A stretch of DNA of 64,000 bases from Candidatus Krumholzibacteriia bacterium (lineage in GTDB: Bacteria; Krumholzibacteriota; Krumholzibacteriia; Krumholzibacteriales; Krumholzibacteriaceae): positions 1 through 64,000 of the forward strand of contig JAGLYV010000077.1 in NCBI GenBank assembly GCA_023131975.1, given 5' to 3'. Shown here in pieces: positions 30,223-40,857 of the stretch (position 1 is the first letter of the stretch; every line of letters starts with the position of its first letter). The notes below the pieces were generated by a model. The model worked only from the letters and a program-made list of their open reading frames with translations. It searched no databases and was not told where the DNA came from. The translations under genes were made by a program, and so were the position numbers.

Positions 30223-31149
30223 ATGCTCGGATTCCTGAAGAAATATCTTTTGCATATCGGCATCGAAAAGAAAGTATCGGAATCTACTCTGGTAGCTTAT
30301 GAATCGGATATACTGAAATTCGCTGAATATATGAAAGCCGAAACCGGCTCTGACAGTCTGGATAAAGTCGACGGGATAGCTTTGCGATCATATCTGGGGG
30401 CTCTTTCAAGAGCTGGTTATTCGCCCCGGTCGATAGCGCGTAAAGTCGCTTCATTAAGATCCTTCTTCTCGTTCTGCCTGAATAACAATTATACAAAAGT
30501 GGACCCTACTGTAGGATTGAATACACCAAAATCGGGAAGAGATCTGCCTGAGTTTGCGGCAAAAGATGCAATGGAAAGGATGATGGCTCTTCCTGATATA
30601 TCCACGAGAAAGGGCCTCAGGGACAGGACCGTCCTCGAACTTCTGTATGGAACCGGAATGCGACTTGCCGAACTTGTCGGATGTACTCTAAAAAGCTGTG
30701 ATTTTTCCAGGGGAACGATCCTGGTCCTTGGGAAAAGGGACAAAGAACGTCTTCTTCCGCTGTCAGGGCAATCGGCGGAATCTCTCAAACTGTATATCGC
30801 GGGGGAATATGGTATTCCTGAAGACGCGTTGATAAACCGGTCCGCAAATCCACAATACGCGGAGCAAAAAGACTTTCCCCTTATCGCGGGCAGGGGAGGC
30901 AGAGCCATAAGCAGACGTACGGTGCAGAGGATAGTAAGGAAATATCTTGAACAGGTGGCGTCTCTCTCCAGGATGAGCCCACACGTACTGAGGCATACAT
31001 TCGCGACACACCTGCTGGACGCAGGAGCGGACCTTCGCGCGGTACAGGATCTCCTGGGGCATGTAAACCTCTCGACGACGCAGATATATACTCACCTGAC
31101 ATCGGAACGTCTAAGGGAAGTATACGATCAGGCTCATCCAAGAGCATGA
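30223..31149 (+). CDS. xerC: tyrosine recombinase XerC
   Basis: LLYGTGMRLAELVG; SPHVLRHTFATHLLDAGADLRAVQDLLGHVNLSTTQIYTHLT; conserved trmFO-xerC-hslVU order. Confidence 0.92.
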   Translation: MLGFLKKYLLHIGIEKKVSESTLVAYESDILKFAEYMKAETGSDSLDKVDGIALRSYLGALSRAGYSPRSIARKVASLRSFFSFCLNNNYTKVDPTVGLNTPKSGRDLPEFAAKDAMERMMALPDISTRKGLRDRTVLELLYGTGMRLAELVGCTLKSCDFSRGTILVLGKRDKERLLPLSGQSAESLKLYIAGEYGIPEDALINRSANPQYAEQKDFPLIAGRGGRAISRRTVQRIVRKYLEQVASLSRMSPHVLRHTFATHLLDAGADLRAVQDLLGHVNLSTTQIYTHLTSERLREVYDQAHPRA

Positions 31150-31215
31150 GCAGGGGGGGGCGGAGCCGGTAACTGATTGCGACTATGAGCTGATTTCACT
31201 GCTTAATGTGGATAG

Positions 31216-31767
31216 ATGGGAGAAGATATGTTCAAGGGAACGACGATTCTGGGTGTACGGATAGGGAAAAAAGCGGCTTTGGGCGGTGACGGCCAGGTCA
31301 CTTTCGGCGATACTGTCGTAAAGCATGGGGCCTGCAAGATAAGGGCTATCCGTGAAAAAAGCGTTCTCGCGGGGTTTGCCGGAAGTACGGCCGACGCAAT
31401 GACCCTATTCTCCAAATTCGAGGGGAAACTCGACGAATTCAACGGGAATATGATGAAGGCCGCTGTTGAGATGGCCAGGGACTGGCGTAGTGACAAGATC
31501 CTGCGTCATCTCGAAGCACTGCTTGTCGTCATGGACTCGAAACATTCGCTGCTTCTGTCGGGTAAGGGGGATGTGGTAGAACCTGACGATGATATACTTG
31601 CGATAGGTTCTGGTGGCTCTTATGCCCTTGCCGCAGCCAGGGCTCTGAGATCGAATACCAGGCTTGACCCTGAATCGATTGTCAGGGAATCTTTGAAAAT
31701 AGCCGCTGGAATATGTATTTACACGAATGAAAGTATTTCAATTGAGACTATCCGGGATGGTAAATGA
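31216..31767 (+). CDS. hslV: ATP-dependent protease subunit HslV
   Basis: [66 protein letters not shown]. Confidence 0.97.
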   Translation: MGEDMFKGTTILGVRIGKKAALGGDGQVTFGDTVVKHGACKIRAIREKSVLAGFAGSTADAMTLFSKFEGKLDEFNGNMMKAAVEMARDWRSDKILRHLEALLVVMDSKHSLLLSGKGDVVEPDDDILAIGSGGSYALAAARALRSNTRLDPESIVRESLKIAAGICIYTNESISIETIRDGK

Positions 31768-33107
31768 TGAGAGAATTGACGCCGGGCGAAATTGTCGCCG
31801 AACTGGATAAATATATAATCGGGCAGACGCAGGCGAAGAGGTCCGTAGCAATCGCCCTTAGAAACAGGTGGAGACGCCGAAGAATAGTGGACGAGATCCG
31901 TGATGAGATCCTGCCTAATAACATAATCATGATCGGCCCCACCGGCGTAGGAAAGACCGAGATCGCCAGGCGTCTCGCGAAACTGGCGCAGGCTCCGTTC
32001 GTAAAGGTCGAGGCCACAAAGTTTACCGAAGTAGGTTATGTCGGCAGGGATGTCGAATCCATGATAAGGGATCTTGTTGAGATCGGCATCAACATGGAAA
32101 AAGAAAAAGTCTTTCTGGCAGTTGAGATAGCGGCAATCGAAAATGCTACAGAGCGGCTGCTCGACCTGTTGCTGCCCGCCGCGACCGGGGGGACGGTGGC
32201 CGATCCGGAGACGGAGGAAAGGCGCAGGCGCACGAAGGATAAACTCAAAAAGAAACTTGAGAGTGGCGCCCTTGACGACCGTGAAGTGACAATACAGATC
32301 TTCGACAAGACGCATCCCATGATAGAGATATTTTCCGGATCGGGGATCGAGGAGATGGGGGTCAAGTTTCCGGAAGGGCTGGAGAAAATGATACCCCGTC
32401 GTCAGAAGGGGAAAAAAGTCAGCGTGGAAGAAGCTCGGAAGATGTTGATCCACGAGGAGAAGGAAAAACTTGTTGATATGGATTCTATCGTATCACGTGC
32501 CATCTCGGCTGTAGAGGAGACCGGGATAGTATTCATAGACGAGATCGACAAGATTGCCAGGACGGGCTCGAGTGGCCATGGGCCTGATGTTTCCAGGGAA
32601 GGTGTACAGCGGGATATTCTGCCAATAGTGGAGGGTTGCAATGTGAACACAAAATATGGTCAGGTGAAGACCGATCACATCCTCTTTATGGCAGCAGGAG
32701 CGTTTCATATGTCGAAACCTTCTGATCTTGTTCCTGAACTGCAGGGCAGGTTTCCGATAAGAGTCGAACTCGATCAATTGACCGCCAGAGATTTTGAAAG
32801 AATTCTTCTGGAACCGGAAAACGCGCTTGTAAAACAATATCAGACGATGATAGAAACGGAAGGGTGCAAGTTGACTTTTACGCAGGGAGCAATAAAAGAG
32901 ATTGCCCGAATGGCGTATGCGGTCAATCAGAAGATGGAGAATATCGGGGCAAGGAGATTGCACACGATTCTCACGAGCCTGCTGGAAGATCTGCTTTTCG
33001 ATCTTCCGGATCCGGATATTCAAAAAGTGGGCGTCAGCGCAAAATTCGTCAAGGACAAGCTCGATGCGATCATCGGCGACGACGATCTTGCGAGATATAT
33101 TCTTTAG
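31764..33107 (+). CDS. hslU: ATP-dependent protease ATPase subunit HslU
   Basis: [63 protein letters not shown]; terminal ARYIL. Confidence 0.98.
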   Translation: MMRELTPGEIVAELDKYIIGQTQAKRSVAIALRNRWRRRRIVDEIRDEILPNNIIMIGPTGVGKTEIARRLAKLAQAPFVKVEATKFTEVGYVGRDVESMIRDLVEIGINMEKEKVFLAVEIAAIENATERLLDLLLPAATGGTVADPETEERRRRTKDKLKKKLESGALDDREVTIQIFDKTHPMIEIFSGSGIEEMGVKFPEGLEKMIPRRQKGKKVSVEEARKMLIHEEKEKLVDMDSIVSRAISAVEETGIVFIDEIDKIARTGSSGHGPDVSREGVQRDILPIVEGCNVNTKYGQVKTDHILFMAAGAFHMSKPSDLVPELQGRFPIRVELDQLTARDFERILLEPENALVKQYQTMIETEGCKLTFTQGAIKEIARMAYAVNQKMENIGARRLHTILTSLLEDLLFDLPDPDIQKVGVSAKFVKDKLDAIIGDDDLARYIL

Positions 33108-33119
33108 GAGGAAGAACAG

Positions 33120-34055
33120 ATGAAATTAAGTAAAAAAGATTTTCTATCAATCAGGGATTTCAGCAAAGAAGAACTAAGGACTATCCTCGACTTGAGCAGA
33201 AAACAGAAGCCTCTGGCCAAGGCGTTCAAACTTGAGCCTTCCCATCCGGGACGTGTGCTTGCCTGTATCTTTCACAAGCCGAGTCTAAGGACGAGGATCA
33301 GTTTTGAAATATCTATCAGACAGCTGGGCGGTTCCAGCCTCTATATAACCGACAAAGAGATCGGTATCGGCAACCGGGAGGCTCCCAAGGATGTCGGTGC
33401 AGTACTCTCAAGATATGTCGATGGAATAATGATAAGGACTTTCGATCAGGAAATGATAGAAACGCTTGCCGCGAATGCTACCGTTCCAGTGATAAACGGG
33501 CTGACAGACCTGCTGCACCCATGTCAGGTAATGGGTGACATCATGACGATAGAAGAGCACCTGGAAAGTATCGAAGGAAAGAAAGTCGTTTTTGTCGGTG
33601 ACGGCAACAATGTTGCCAGAAGCTGGTTGAACGCTGCTTCAAGATTCCCCTTCAAGTTTGTCTTGAACTCTCCGAGCGGTTATCAGCTCGAAGATTCATA
33701 TGTTGAGGAAGTCAAGAAAGACGAAAACCTTGATTATGAGTGGATCGAGGATCCTGCCGAAGCTGTCAGGGATGCCGACGTGATCTATTCTGATGTGTGG
33801 GCCAGCATGGGACAGGAATCAGAAAAGGAAAAAAGGCTTAAGATCTTCCGTCCCTATCAGATAAACGACAAATTGATGGAACTCGCCGGAAGGGACGCGA
33901 TATTCATGCATTGCCTTCCCGCTCACAGAGGTGAGGAAGTCAGCGATTCCGTCATCGACAGTAAAAGATCTGTCGTTTATGACGAGGCAGAGAACAGGCT
34001 TCACATACAAAGAGCCATTATCGCACTGTTGATGCCGACTGACAGAGAACTGTAG
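33120..34055 (+). CDS. argF: ornithine carbamoyltransferase
   Basis: FHKPSLRTRISFEISIRQLGG; LTDLLHPCQVMGDIMTI; DVWASMGQE; MHCLPAHRGEEVSD. Confidence 0.92.
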   Translation: MKLSKKDFLSIRDFSKEELRTILDLSRKQKPLAKAFKLEPSHPGRVLACIFHKPSLRTRISFEISIRQLGGSSLYITDKEIGIGNREAPKDVGAVLSRYVDGIMIRTFDQEMIETLAANATVPVINGLTDLLHPCQVMGDIMTIEEHLESIEGKKVVFVGDGNNVARSWLNAASRFPFKFVLNSPSGYQLEDSYVEEVKKDENLDYEWIEDPAEAVRDADVIYSDVWASMGQESEKEKRLKIFRPYQINDKLMELAGRDAIFMHCLPAHRGEEVSDSVIDSKRSVVYDEAENRLHIQRAIIALLMPTDREL

Positions 34056-34060
34056 GAGAT

Positions 34061-35125
34061 ATGAATCATTTTCGATGGGGTATTTTCCTGGTACTTTTCT
34101 GTTCCTGTGCCGTTATTGAAGCGCCGTCAGGAGGACCTGAGGACAAGATCGCTCCCGGGATCTCATCGGTGATACCGGCGAGTGATTCGACAGGGGTCTC
34201 AAGGAACTCGTCTATAGTCATCGAGTTTTCGGAAAAGATCGACGGCGAAAGTTTCAAGAGCAGGATAAAGACCTTCCCGCCTCTTGAATTCAAGAAAATA
34301 AGCGCAAAGGGCAATGTCCTGGAGCTTTCTTTTAGGGAAGAACTTCCGGAAACGACTATATGCCTTCTGATCCAACCCGGATTCAAGGATGATCACCTTG
34401 TCGAGAGCAGGAAGAATTACAGGTATTATTTTTCGACGACCGACAGGATCCTGCCTGGAAACATATCGGGGAAGATCCTGTTCAAGCAGAGCCCGGACTC
34501 GATGGGGGTAGCCTATCTGGTAAAAGCGGAAGATGATACTTCGAAAGATCTGCATAAGGCTCCGGAAGCCAGGATCGCCTATGCCGACGCGTTCGGTAAT
34601 TTCATTTTCAGGGCTCTCCCCGCAGACAGTTCAAGTTACAGGGTGTGGGCGTTCAAGGACACCGACGGGAACGGTAAGTATTCTTTCGGGAAAGAATTCG
34701 CGATGGAACATCCGGACACTCTCATCCTGTCTCAGGCGCACACATCGGCAAGAAATATTGATATCAATGTGATCGACCCGGATGAGCCCGGCAGTATAGA
34801 GGGAATCCTGAGTGATTCTACGGGAGTAAGTGGCATTCCTTCCGTTCGGCTGGAAGGTGTCCCACCGCTGGAGAACTCGTACTATGTCAAGGCTGACACA
34901 CTTGGCAACTACATGATATATCAGGTTAAGCCCGGGGCGTATCTCTTTAGCGCATTTATAGATGTGCACGCGGACAGCTTGCCAGGAAACTACCCCGCGC
35001 CTGACGATTCAAACAGGATCATCCCGGAACCATTTATCATGCTGGCTGATACTATCAATCTTTCTCCAGGTGAAAAGAAAGTCGTTTCTCCGGTAACGAT
35101 CGAAAAGGTAAGGGATGAAGGATAG
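34061..35125 (+). CDS. Ig-like (Big_5-type) domain lipoprotein
   Basis: Lipobox-like FCSCAV at N-terminus; APSGGPEDKIAPGISSVIPASDSTGVSRNSSIVIEFSEKID. Confidence 0.65.
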   Translation: MNHFRWGIFLVLFCSCAVIEAPSGGPEDKIAPGISSVIPASDSTGVSRNSSIVIEFSEKIDGESFKSRIKTFPPLEFKKISAKGNVLELSFREELPETTICLLIQPGFKDDHLVESRKNYRYYFSTTDRILPGNISGKILFKQSPDSMGVAYLVKAEDDTSKDLHKAPEARIAYADAFGNFIFRALPADSSSYRVWAFKDTDGNGKYSFGKEFAMEHPDTLILSQAHTSARNIDINVIDPDEPGSIEGILSDSTGVSGIPSVRLEGVPPLENSYYVKADTLGNYMIYQVKPGAYLFSAFIDVHADSLPGNYPAPDDSNRIIPEPFIMLADTINLSPGEKKVVSPVTIEKVRDEG

Positions 35126-35939
35126 AGTGGAATTTTATAAGATGCATGGAGCCGGGAATGACTTTGTCATGATCGAGGATATGTCATCTGAACTGGATTT
35201 TTCTACGAGGCTGATCGAGAGCCTTTGCGCGGACCACACCGGAATAGGCGCTGATGGTCTCATAATCCTCCGTCCGTCGGCAAAATATGATTTCAGGATG
35301 CGGTATTTCAACAAGGACGGGGGAGAGGCAGAGATGTGTGGTAACGGCGCGAGATGTGCTGCCAGTTTCGCGTTTTTAAAGGGGATTGTTTCCGAAAAAA
35401 TGGTCTTCGATACAAAAGCGGGGCCCGTCGAAGCCATGATGCACGGAGAGGATGTTCGTATAGGGGTGGGATCTGTGAAGGATATGAGACTTCATGTGCC
35501 TGTCGGCGATGCCGGGCTGGAGGTCGGATACGCCGTGTGCGGTGTTCCACATGCTGTGCTGCTGACAGAAGACGTGGATAGCTGGAGCCGGGAACGTTTT
35601 GTGGAGACCGGAAGAAAGATCCGAAATGCTGCCGAGTTCTCGCCCGGCGGAGTGAACTTCAATCTCGTCTCCGTAATGAAAAATGATATCCTGAGGTACA
35701 GGACCTATGAAAGAGGTGTCGAAGCTGAGACTCTTGCCTGCGGAACAGGTGCCATCGCCCTTGCCGCCATATGTTCCGCGATGGGGATCACGGGAAGTCC
35801 GCTGAAATGCAGGACGACGAGTGGTGACACCCTTGAAGTAGATTTTTCCCCTGCCGAGGATGGAGCCCGAGACTGTTTCCTGAAAGGTCCGGCCATTATG
35901 TCGTTTCAGGGTGTTTTTGAAACGCACATCTACATCTGA
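35115..35939 (+). CDS. dapF: diaminopimelate epimerase
   Basis: FYKMHGAGNDFVMIED; MRYFNKDGGEAEMCGNGARCAASF; RTYERGVEAETLACGTGAIALAA. Confidence 0.96.
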   Translation: MKDRVEFYKMHGAGNDFVMIEDMSSELDFSTRLIESLCADHTGIGADGLIILRPSAKYDFRMRYFNKDGGEAEMCGNGARCAASFAFLKGIVSEKMVFDTKAGPVEAMMHGEDVRIGVGSVKDMRLHVPVGDAGLEVGYAVCGVPHAVLLTEDVDSWSRERFVETGRKIRNAAEFSPGGVNFNLVSVMKNDILRYRTYERGVEAETLACGTGAIALAAICSAMGITGSPLKCRTTSGDTLEVDFSPAEDGARDCFLKGPAIMSFQGVFETHIYI

Positions 35940-36050
35940 GTTCAGCTGCTTGTCTCCACTTGAAGCCAGACACATCGTAGTTTGCCGATAAGTCTTGCTA
36001 TACCGGGTTTATTTGTACAGATTTGATATGACAGCCCTGCCGGAGAAAAT

Positions 36051-38855
36051 ATGCCTAAAGTCCTTACAGTGATTGTCATCATCCTTCTGGCTGGTGCTTT
36101 AGTATCACCCGCCGCCGCGCAGTATCCATTCGGAAAAAACAAGATACAGTATATTGCCAAAGACTGGCGCGTAATCGAAACTGAACATTCCGAGATATTC
36201 TATTATCCTGAAGAATCCGCGCTGGCTCAATTCGTCTCGGGTTTCGTGGAAGATGTCTACGATGAATATTCAGATTATTTTGATCTCGAATTCGATCGAA
36301 AGATTCCGATAATCCTCTATGGAACCCACCATGATTTCAAGGAGACCAACGTAATACCATATATGGTGTCAGAGGGAACTGGAGGATTCACCGAATTTAT
36401 AAAAGGGCGCGTCGCGCTTCCCTTTATGGGGTCATATTCCGGCCTAAAAGCGGTATTTCGACATGAGATGGTCCATGTCTTCATGCTGGAAAAACTCCGC
36501 TCTGTAATGAATCTCAGGCGAAGATACACGTATATGCATCCACCTCTCTGGTTTACCGAGGGGCTTGCCGAGTTCCTCGCTCATGGAGCTCCTGACACAG
36601 AAGCCGATATGTTCATAAGAGACGCTGTCACATACGGGAACCTCTATTCCCTCCAGGACCTGTGGAGGATCCTTGGGACTTACATGATGTACAAGGAAGG
36701 TGAATCGGCTCTGCATTACATCGCGGGAAGATTTGGTCACAAGGCCGTAAGGATGATTCTTGAGAACTGGTGGAAATCAGACAAGTTCGATTTCGTGCTC
36801 GAGAAGACGATCGGCCTGAAAGAAGACGAGTTGGACAGGGACTGGCAGGAATACCTGAGGAAAAAGCATTATCCTTCGATAATGACGAGGCGAAGAGTGG
36901 GGGAGATAACCGAACAGATATCTCCCGATGAATGGTCTTTTGAGAATCATCCGGTCATGGTGCGTGGTGATGAGGATGGAGAGGACAGGGTGTTTTGTCT
37001 TGGGTTCGGGTTGGGAAGTGTGGATCTTTTTGAACTTGTGAAAAACAAAAAGAACGAATGGAAACGCAGGAGCATCATAAGAGGGGGAAGAAGCGACAGA
37101 TTCGAGTCGATCCCCATACTCAGGAGCAGTATCTCGGCGATAGGCGACACCCTTCTTTTCGTATCAAAATCCGGAGAACGGGATGTCATCTATCTTTATG
37201 ACACAACTGATGAAAAAGTCGTCACAAAAATAGATTACGATAAAGCGCGGATAATAAATTCTCCGGCGATGTCGCATGACAGAAGATCGATAGTATTTTC
37301 AGCCATCGGTTTTAACGGCAGAACAGACCTGTTTGTCCATGATCTGTCGGATGGAAGTTTCAGGAGGCTTACCGATGACTATCACGAAGAGACGACCCCC
37401 CGGTGGCTTCCGGGTAGTGATACCGTGATATTCAGTTCAGACAGAAGGGATCTGGAGCCAGGAGATAAAAGGGCCATCTATTCTATCGACATCAATACCG
37501 GCGTGATGAGACAGGTGACTCGGGGAGAGGAATCTGACACAGATCCGAATCCCCTCCAGGACGGAAGCGGTTTTCTTTTCTCTTCCGACCGGAGCGGGAC
37601 ACCTGATATCTACCTGATGAGTAACGGAATAGTCACCAGACAGACTAACGTGCTGGGGGGAGCCTTCGGGCCATGCCCCTCTCACGATGGACGTTCATTC
37701 GTAATGGCTTCCTACAGCGGAGGTACATATCATATTTATCGTGGCAAAATCAGAAAAGATAATCATTCCAGGCCCGAAAAGTTCGAAGATCTCTCGATCA
37801 GGAAATGGGAACCCTCTCCGCCTGATACTTCCGGAGTCTATCAGGACAAGGATTACAGGGTTCGGTTCGGTGTAGACCTTATAGCAGCGGCTTTCGCGGT
37901 CGACCCTGATTACGGATACATGGGAAATGGTGCCCAGATATTTCTCACGGATGTGATGGGTGACCATCAGCTGGTTTTCCTGTTCGGAAGCGCATCCGAT
38001 GATTTTTCGAATTTCTGGGAAAACCTGAATCTTGGATTTACATACGTAAACAGGACACGCAGACTTAATTACGCCTTAGGAGCCTTTCATCTGGCGAGTT
38101 ATATAGGGTCGGTCTACGACATATTCCGATTCGAACGCAGATACGGTGTGATGGGTGGCCTGAGTTATCCATTTTCCAAATTCAGAAGGGTCGACCTGCA
38201 GACTGTTTTCAAATTTATGGAACGTGATGACGACATAACAAATATCGGGCTTCAAGACGGCAGGACCAAGCTTCTTTCGAATTACCTCTCGTTCACTTCA
38301 GATAATATAGTGTGGGGGATAGGCGGACCGTTTAACGGGCACCGCATGAATGTATCTATCGGAAGATCCTTCGACCTTGATGGCTCAAGGTACGAGAGTA
38401 CTACTCTTAGTCTCGATCTTCGGAATTATTTCAATTTTGGTAGAAGGGTGGTATTCGCGCAGAGATTTGTGAGCAGGAACGCGTGGGGAAGTGATATCCA
38501 ACTATTTTATCTGGGTGGTTCCTGGGATCTTCGAGGGTATAATTTTCGTCAATATGCCGGAAAAAGAACATTGCTCGTCAACAATGAGATCAGGTTTCCT
38601 CTTTTGGACGGACTCATCGTCAGGCTTCCTTTCGGTACTATAGAATTTCCATTGTTCAGAGGTTCTCTATTCCTCGATGCGGGAAAAGTCGAGGGGTTCG
38701 TTATGGACACCGACTGGCTGGGAAGTATCGGGACGGGTGTTGAGATGAACCTCGGATATCTTCCGGTAATAAGGGTGAATTTTGTAAGAAAGACCGATTT
38801 CAGGACAATTGATGACGACACCCGTATCGACGTCTTTCTTGGATTCAATTTTTAG
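36051..38855 (+). CDS. outer-membrane chimera: peptidase-MA-like HExxH domain + TolB-like propeller + BamA/TamA-like beta-barrel
   Basis: RHEMVHVFMLEKL...LWFTEGLAEFLAHG; TolB blades (GSDTVIFSSDRRDLEPGDKRAIYSIDI; GSGFLFSSDRSGTPDIYLM); C-terminal LGGSWDLRGYNFRQYAGKRTLLVNNEIRFPL...IDVFLGFNF. Confidence 0.8.
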   Translation: MPKVLTVIVIILLAGALVSPAAAQYPFGKNKIQYIAKDWRVIETEHSEIFYYPEESALAQFVSGFVEDVYDEYSDYFDLEFDRKIPIILYGTHHDFKETNVIPYMVSEGTGGFTEFIKGRVALPFMGSYSGLKAVFRHEMVHVFMLEKLRSVMNLRRRYTYMHPPLWFTEGLAEFLAHGAPDTEADMFIRDAVTYGNLYSLQDLWRILGTYMMYKEGESALHYIAGRFGHKAVRMILENWWKSDKFDFVLEKTIGLKEDELDRDWQEYLRKKHYPSIMTRRRVGEITEQISPDEWSFENHPVMVRGDEDGEDRVFCLGFGLGSVDLFELVKNKKNEWKRRSIIRGGRSDRFESIPILRSSISAIGDTLLFVSKSGERDVIYLYDTTDEKVVTKIDYDKARIINSPAMSHDRRSIVFSAIGFNGRTDLFVHDLSDGSFRRLTDDYHEETTPRWLPGSDTVIFSSDRRDLEPGDKRAIYSIDINTGVMRQVTRGEESDTDPNPLQDGSGFLFSSDRSGTPDIYLMSNGIVTRQTNVLGGAFGPCPSHDGRSFVMASYSGGTYHIYRGKIRKDNHSRPEKFEDLSIRKWEPSPPDTSGVYQDKDYRVRFGVDLIAAAFAVDPDYGYMGNGAQIFLTDVMGDHQLVFLFGSASDDFSNFWENLNLGFTYVNRTRRLNYALGAFHLASYIGSVYDIFRFERRYGVMGGLSYPFSKFRRVDLQTVFKFMERDDDITNIGLQDGRTKLLSNYLSFTSDNIVWGIGGPFNGHRMNVSIGRSFDLDGSRYESTTLSLDLRNYFNFGRRVVFAQRFVSRNAWGSDIQLFYLGGSWDLRGYNFRQYAGKRTLLVNNEIRFPLLDGLIVRLPFGTIEFPLFRGSLFLDAGKVEGFVMDTDWLGSIGTGVEMNLGYLPVIRVNFVRKTDFRTIDDDTRIDVFLGFNF

Positions 38856-38879
38856 TATCCAATATCCAGGATGGAAAAA

Positions 38880-40718
38880 TCATTTCCCGGTCTTTTCAAA
38901 GACACCAAGAGCCATCTCATACCTGTTGAACGGAGCGCTGACCTGAGCGCCGGCGATGCGTGGCAATAGCTTGTCAAGGATCTCCACCGCGATCTCCACA
39001 CCTGTCATCATGGCTTTTTCTCCGGTACCGGCAGTTTTCATTCGCTCCAGTATCTCATCCGGGACAGAGACTCCGGGAAGTTCATTGTTCATGAATTCGG
39101 CGTTCTTGAAGCTTGTGAGTGGCCATATCCCCGCTATTACGGGTATCTTCCGCGATTCAGCCCGTTCAATGAATCTCTCGAATACTTCCAGGTCGAATAC
39201 GGGTTGTGTTATCGCGAATTCAGCCCCGGCTTCGACTTTCCAGTGGAATCTATCCATTTCCAGCTCGAAATCTGCCGCGCCCGGATTGACGCCTACACCG
39301 GTGAAGAACGATGTCGGACTTCCCAGTGGATGGTTTCCGATGTCGCGCCCCCGGTTCAGGCTGAAGACCACATTTGTGAGGCCTATCGCATCGATATCGA
39401 AGACTGACGTCGCGTCGGGATAGTCACCTGTTTTTACAGGATCGCCTGTGATGATCAGAATGTTTCGCAGGCCAAGCGCATGAGCACCGAGAATATCTGA
39501 CTGCATTCCAAGAATATTTCTGTCACGGCAGCAGTAGTGAAGGACCGTCTCAATCCCGCATTCCTTCTCAATAAGTACTGCCGAGGAGAGAGCACTCATC
39601 CTGGATGATGCCCTGGGGCTGTCGGGAATATTGATGGCGTCGACGCCGCTGTCGGAGAGAAAGCTGGCCGCCTTGAGTATTTTCTCCGGGTCACAGCCCC
39701 TGGGTGGCACGAGTTCGACCAATCTCACGAATTCTCCCCTGGACACTTTGCCGGAAAGGGCAGATTTTTCTTCCAGGGGGATGGGGGAGACTTCGTATTC
39801 AGTATCTCTGGTCATGTCAGGAATGTTGATCCTGTGTACGGCTGGCAAGACTGATACAAGTGAATTTCTCATAGCCCGTGTATGTTCCGGAGTCGTACCA
39901 CAGCAACCCCCGACCACCGAAGCGCCGGCGCTGACAAATCGCCTGGCGTATTCGGCCATGTATTCAGGGGAAGTCATATAGATGTTTCTTCCATCTACAT
40001 TCTGCGGAATCCCGGCGTTCGGTTGAGCCGAGAGATAAGCGTCGACTACATCCGCCATTTTTTCGATTGCCTCAAGCATCATCCTTGGACCTACTGAGCA
40101 GTTGACTCCTACAACGTCAGCGCCCCATGAACTGAGCCTCATGGCGAACTCGCCCGGTTCGGTCCCATACATACCGAGCCCGTCCTGTTGCAGGGCCATC
40201 TGGGCGATGACGGGCAGATCGGATATCTTCCTGAGGGCTCTGATAGCTTGATGTATCTCGTTCAAATCGGAAAATGTCTCGAGGATGAAAAGGTCGACTC
40301 CGCCTTCAAGCAGGACCGCAGCCTGTTCGGCGAAAGCATCCCGTGCTTCCTCGTTTGATGTCGGCCCCCATGGTTCGATCCTTATTCCGAGAGGCCCTAT
40401 AGCTCCGGCAACAAGACCCGTCTTGCCGGCAGCTTCTCTCGCGAGGGATGCGCCCGCGGCATTAATATCCTGGAGTCTTTCGTCGAAACCATGGAGTTTC
40501 AACTTGAAGCGGTTTGCCCCGAACGTGTTAGTCTCTATTACATCGGCGCCGGCCTTGATATAATCTGAATGAATCGACTTTACGAGATCGGGATCGGATA
40601 AGTTGATGGTATCGAAACAGCGGTTTATGAAAACACCTCTCTCATACAGCATGGTACCCATGGCACCGTCAAAGAGTACCGCACCTTCCGAAAGTCTTTT
40701 CAGAAACCTCGAAGACAT
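38880..40718 (-). CDS. bifunctional homocysteine S-methyltransferase / methylenetetrahydrofolate reductase (YitJ-like)
   Basis: N-terminal VLFDGAMGTMLYERG, VGGCCGTTPEHTRAM (zinc Cys); C-terminal MTHFR: LVELVPPRGCDPEKILKAA, ITGDPVKTGDYPDATSVFD, ITQPVFD. ORF extends to TTG 40769, but ATG 40718 fits the family N-terminus better. Confidence 0.9.
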   Translation of the reverse strand: MSSRFLKRLSEGAVLFDGAMGTMLYERGVFINRCFDTINLSDPDLVKSIHSDYIKAGADVIETNTFGANRFKLKLHGFDERLQDINAAGASLAREAAGKTGLVAGAIGPLGIRIEPWGPTSNEEARDAFAEQAAVLLEGGVDLFILETFSDLNEIHQAIRALRKISDLPVIAQMALQQDGLGMYGTEPGEFAMRLSSWGADVVGVNCSVGPRMMLEAIEKMADVVDAYLSAQPNAGIPQNVDGRNIYMTSPEYMAEYARRFVSAGASVVGGCCGTTPEHTRAMRNSLVSVLPAVHRINIPDMTRDTEYEVSPIPLEEKSALSGKVSRGEFVRLVELVPPRGCDPEKILKAASFLSDSGVDAINIPDSPRASSRMSALSSAVLIEKECGIETVLHYCCRDRNILGMQSDILGAHALGLRNILIITGDPVKTGDYPDATSVFDIDAIGLTNVVFSLNRGRDIGNHPLGSPTSFFTGVGVNPGAADFELEMDRFHWKVEAGAEFAITQPVFDLEVFERFIERAESRKIPVIAGIWPLTSFKNAEFMNNELPGVSVPDEILERMKTAGTGEKAMMTGVEIAVEILDKLLPRIAGAQVSAPFNRYEMALGVFEKTGK

Positions 40719-40857
40719 CAGTTCTTCTTTCGATAAAAGTCGTTTATTCACAGGTCCAGGGTACTTCAATCTTGCATAAATACCTGCGGTAACCTAGTAT
40801 ATATCGTAATAATTTTTGATTGCAATCTTAAAACGATTAACAGGAAATGGAACAACG

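Noticed and set aside
30223-31149. Tyrosine recombinase (also 44661-45578) as evidence of an integrated mobile element
   Set aside because: Sequences and neighbourhoods fit housekeeping XerC (trmFO-xerC-hslVU) and XerD; no att repeats, tRNA target or cargo genes seen.
40818-40827. Palindrome GATTGCAATC in the divergent yitJ-like/proS gap as an operator or riboswitch
   Set aside because: Only 10 bp in AT-rich DNA; no S-box/SAM or T-box motif recognised in the gap.
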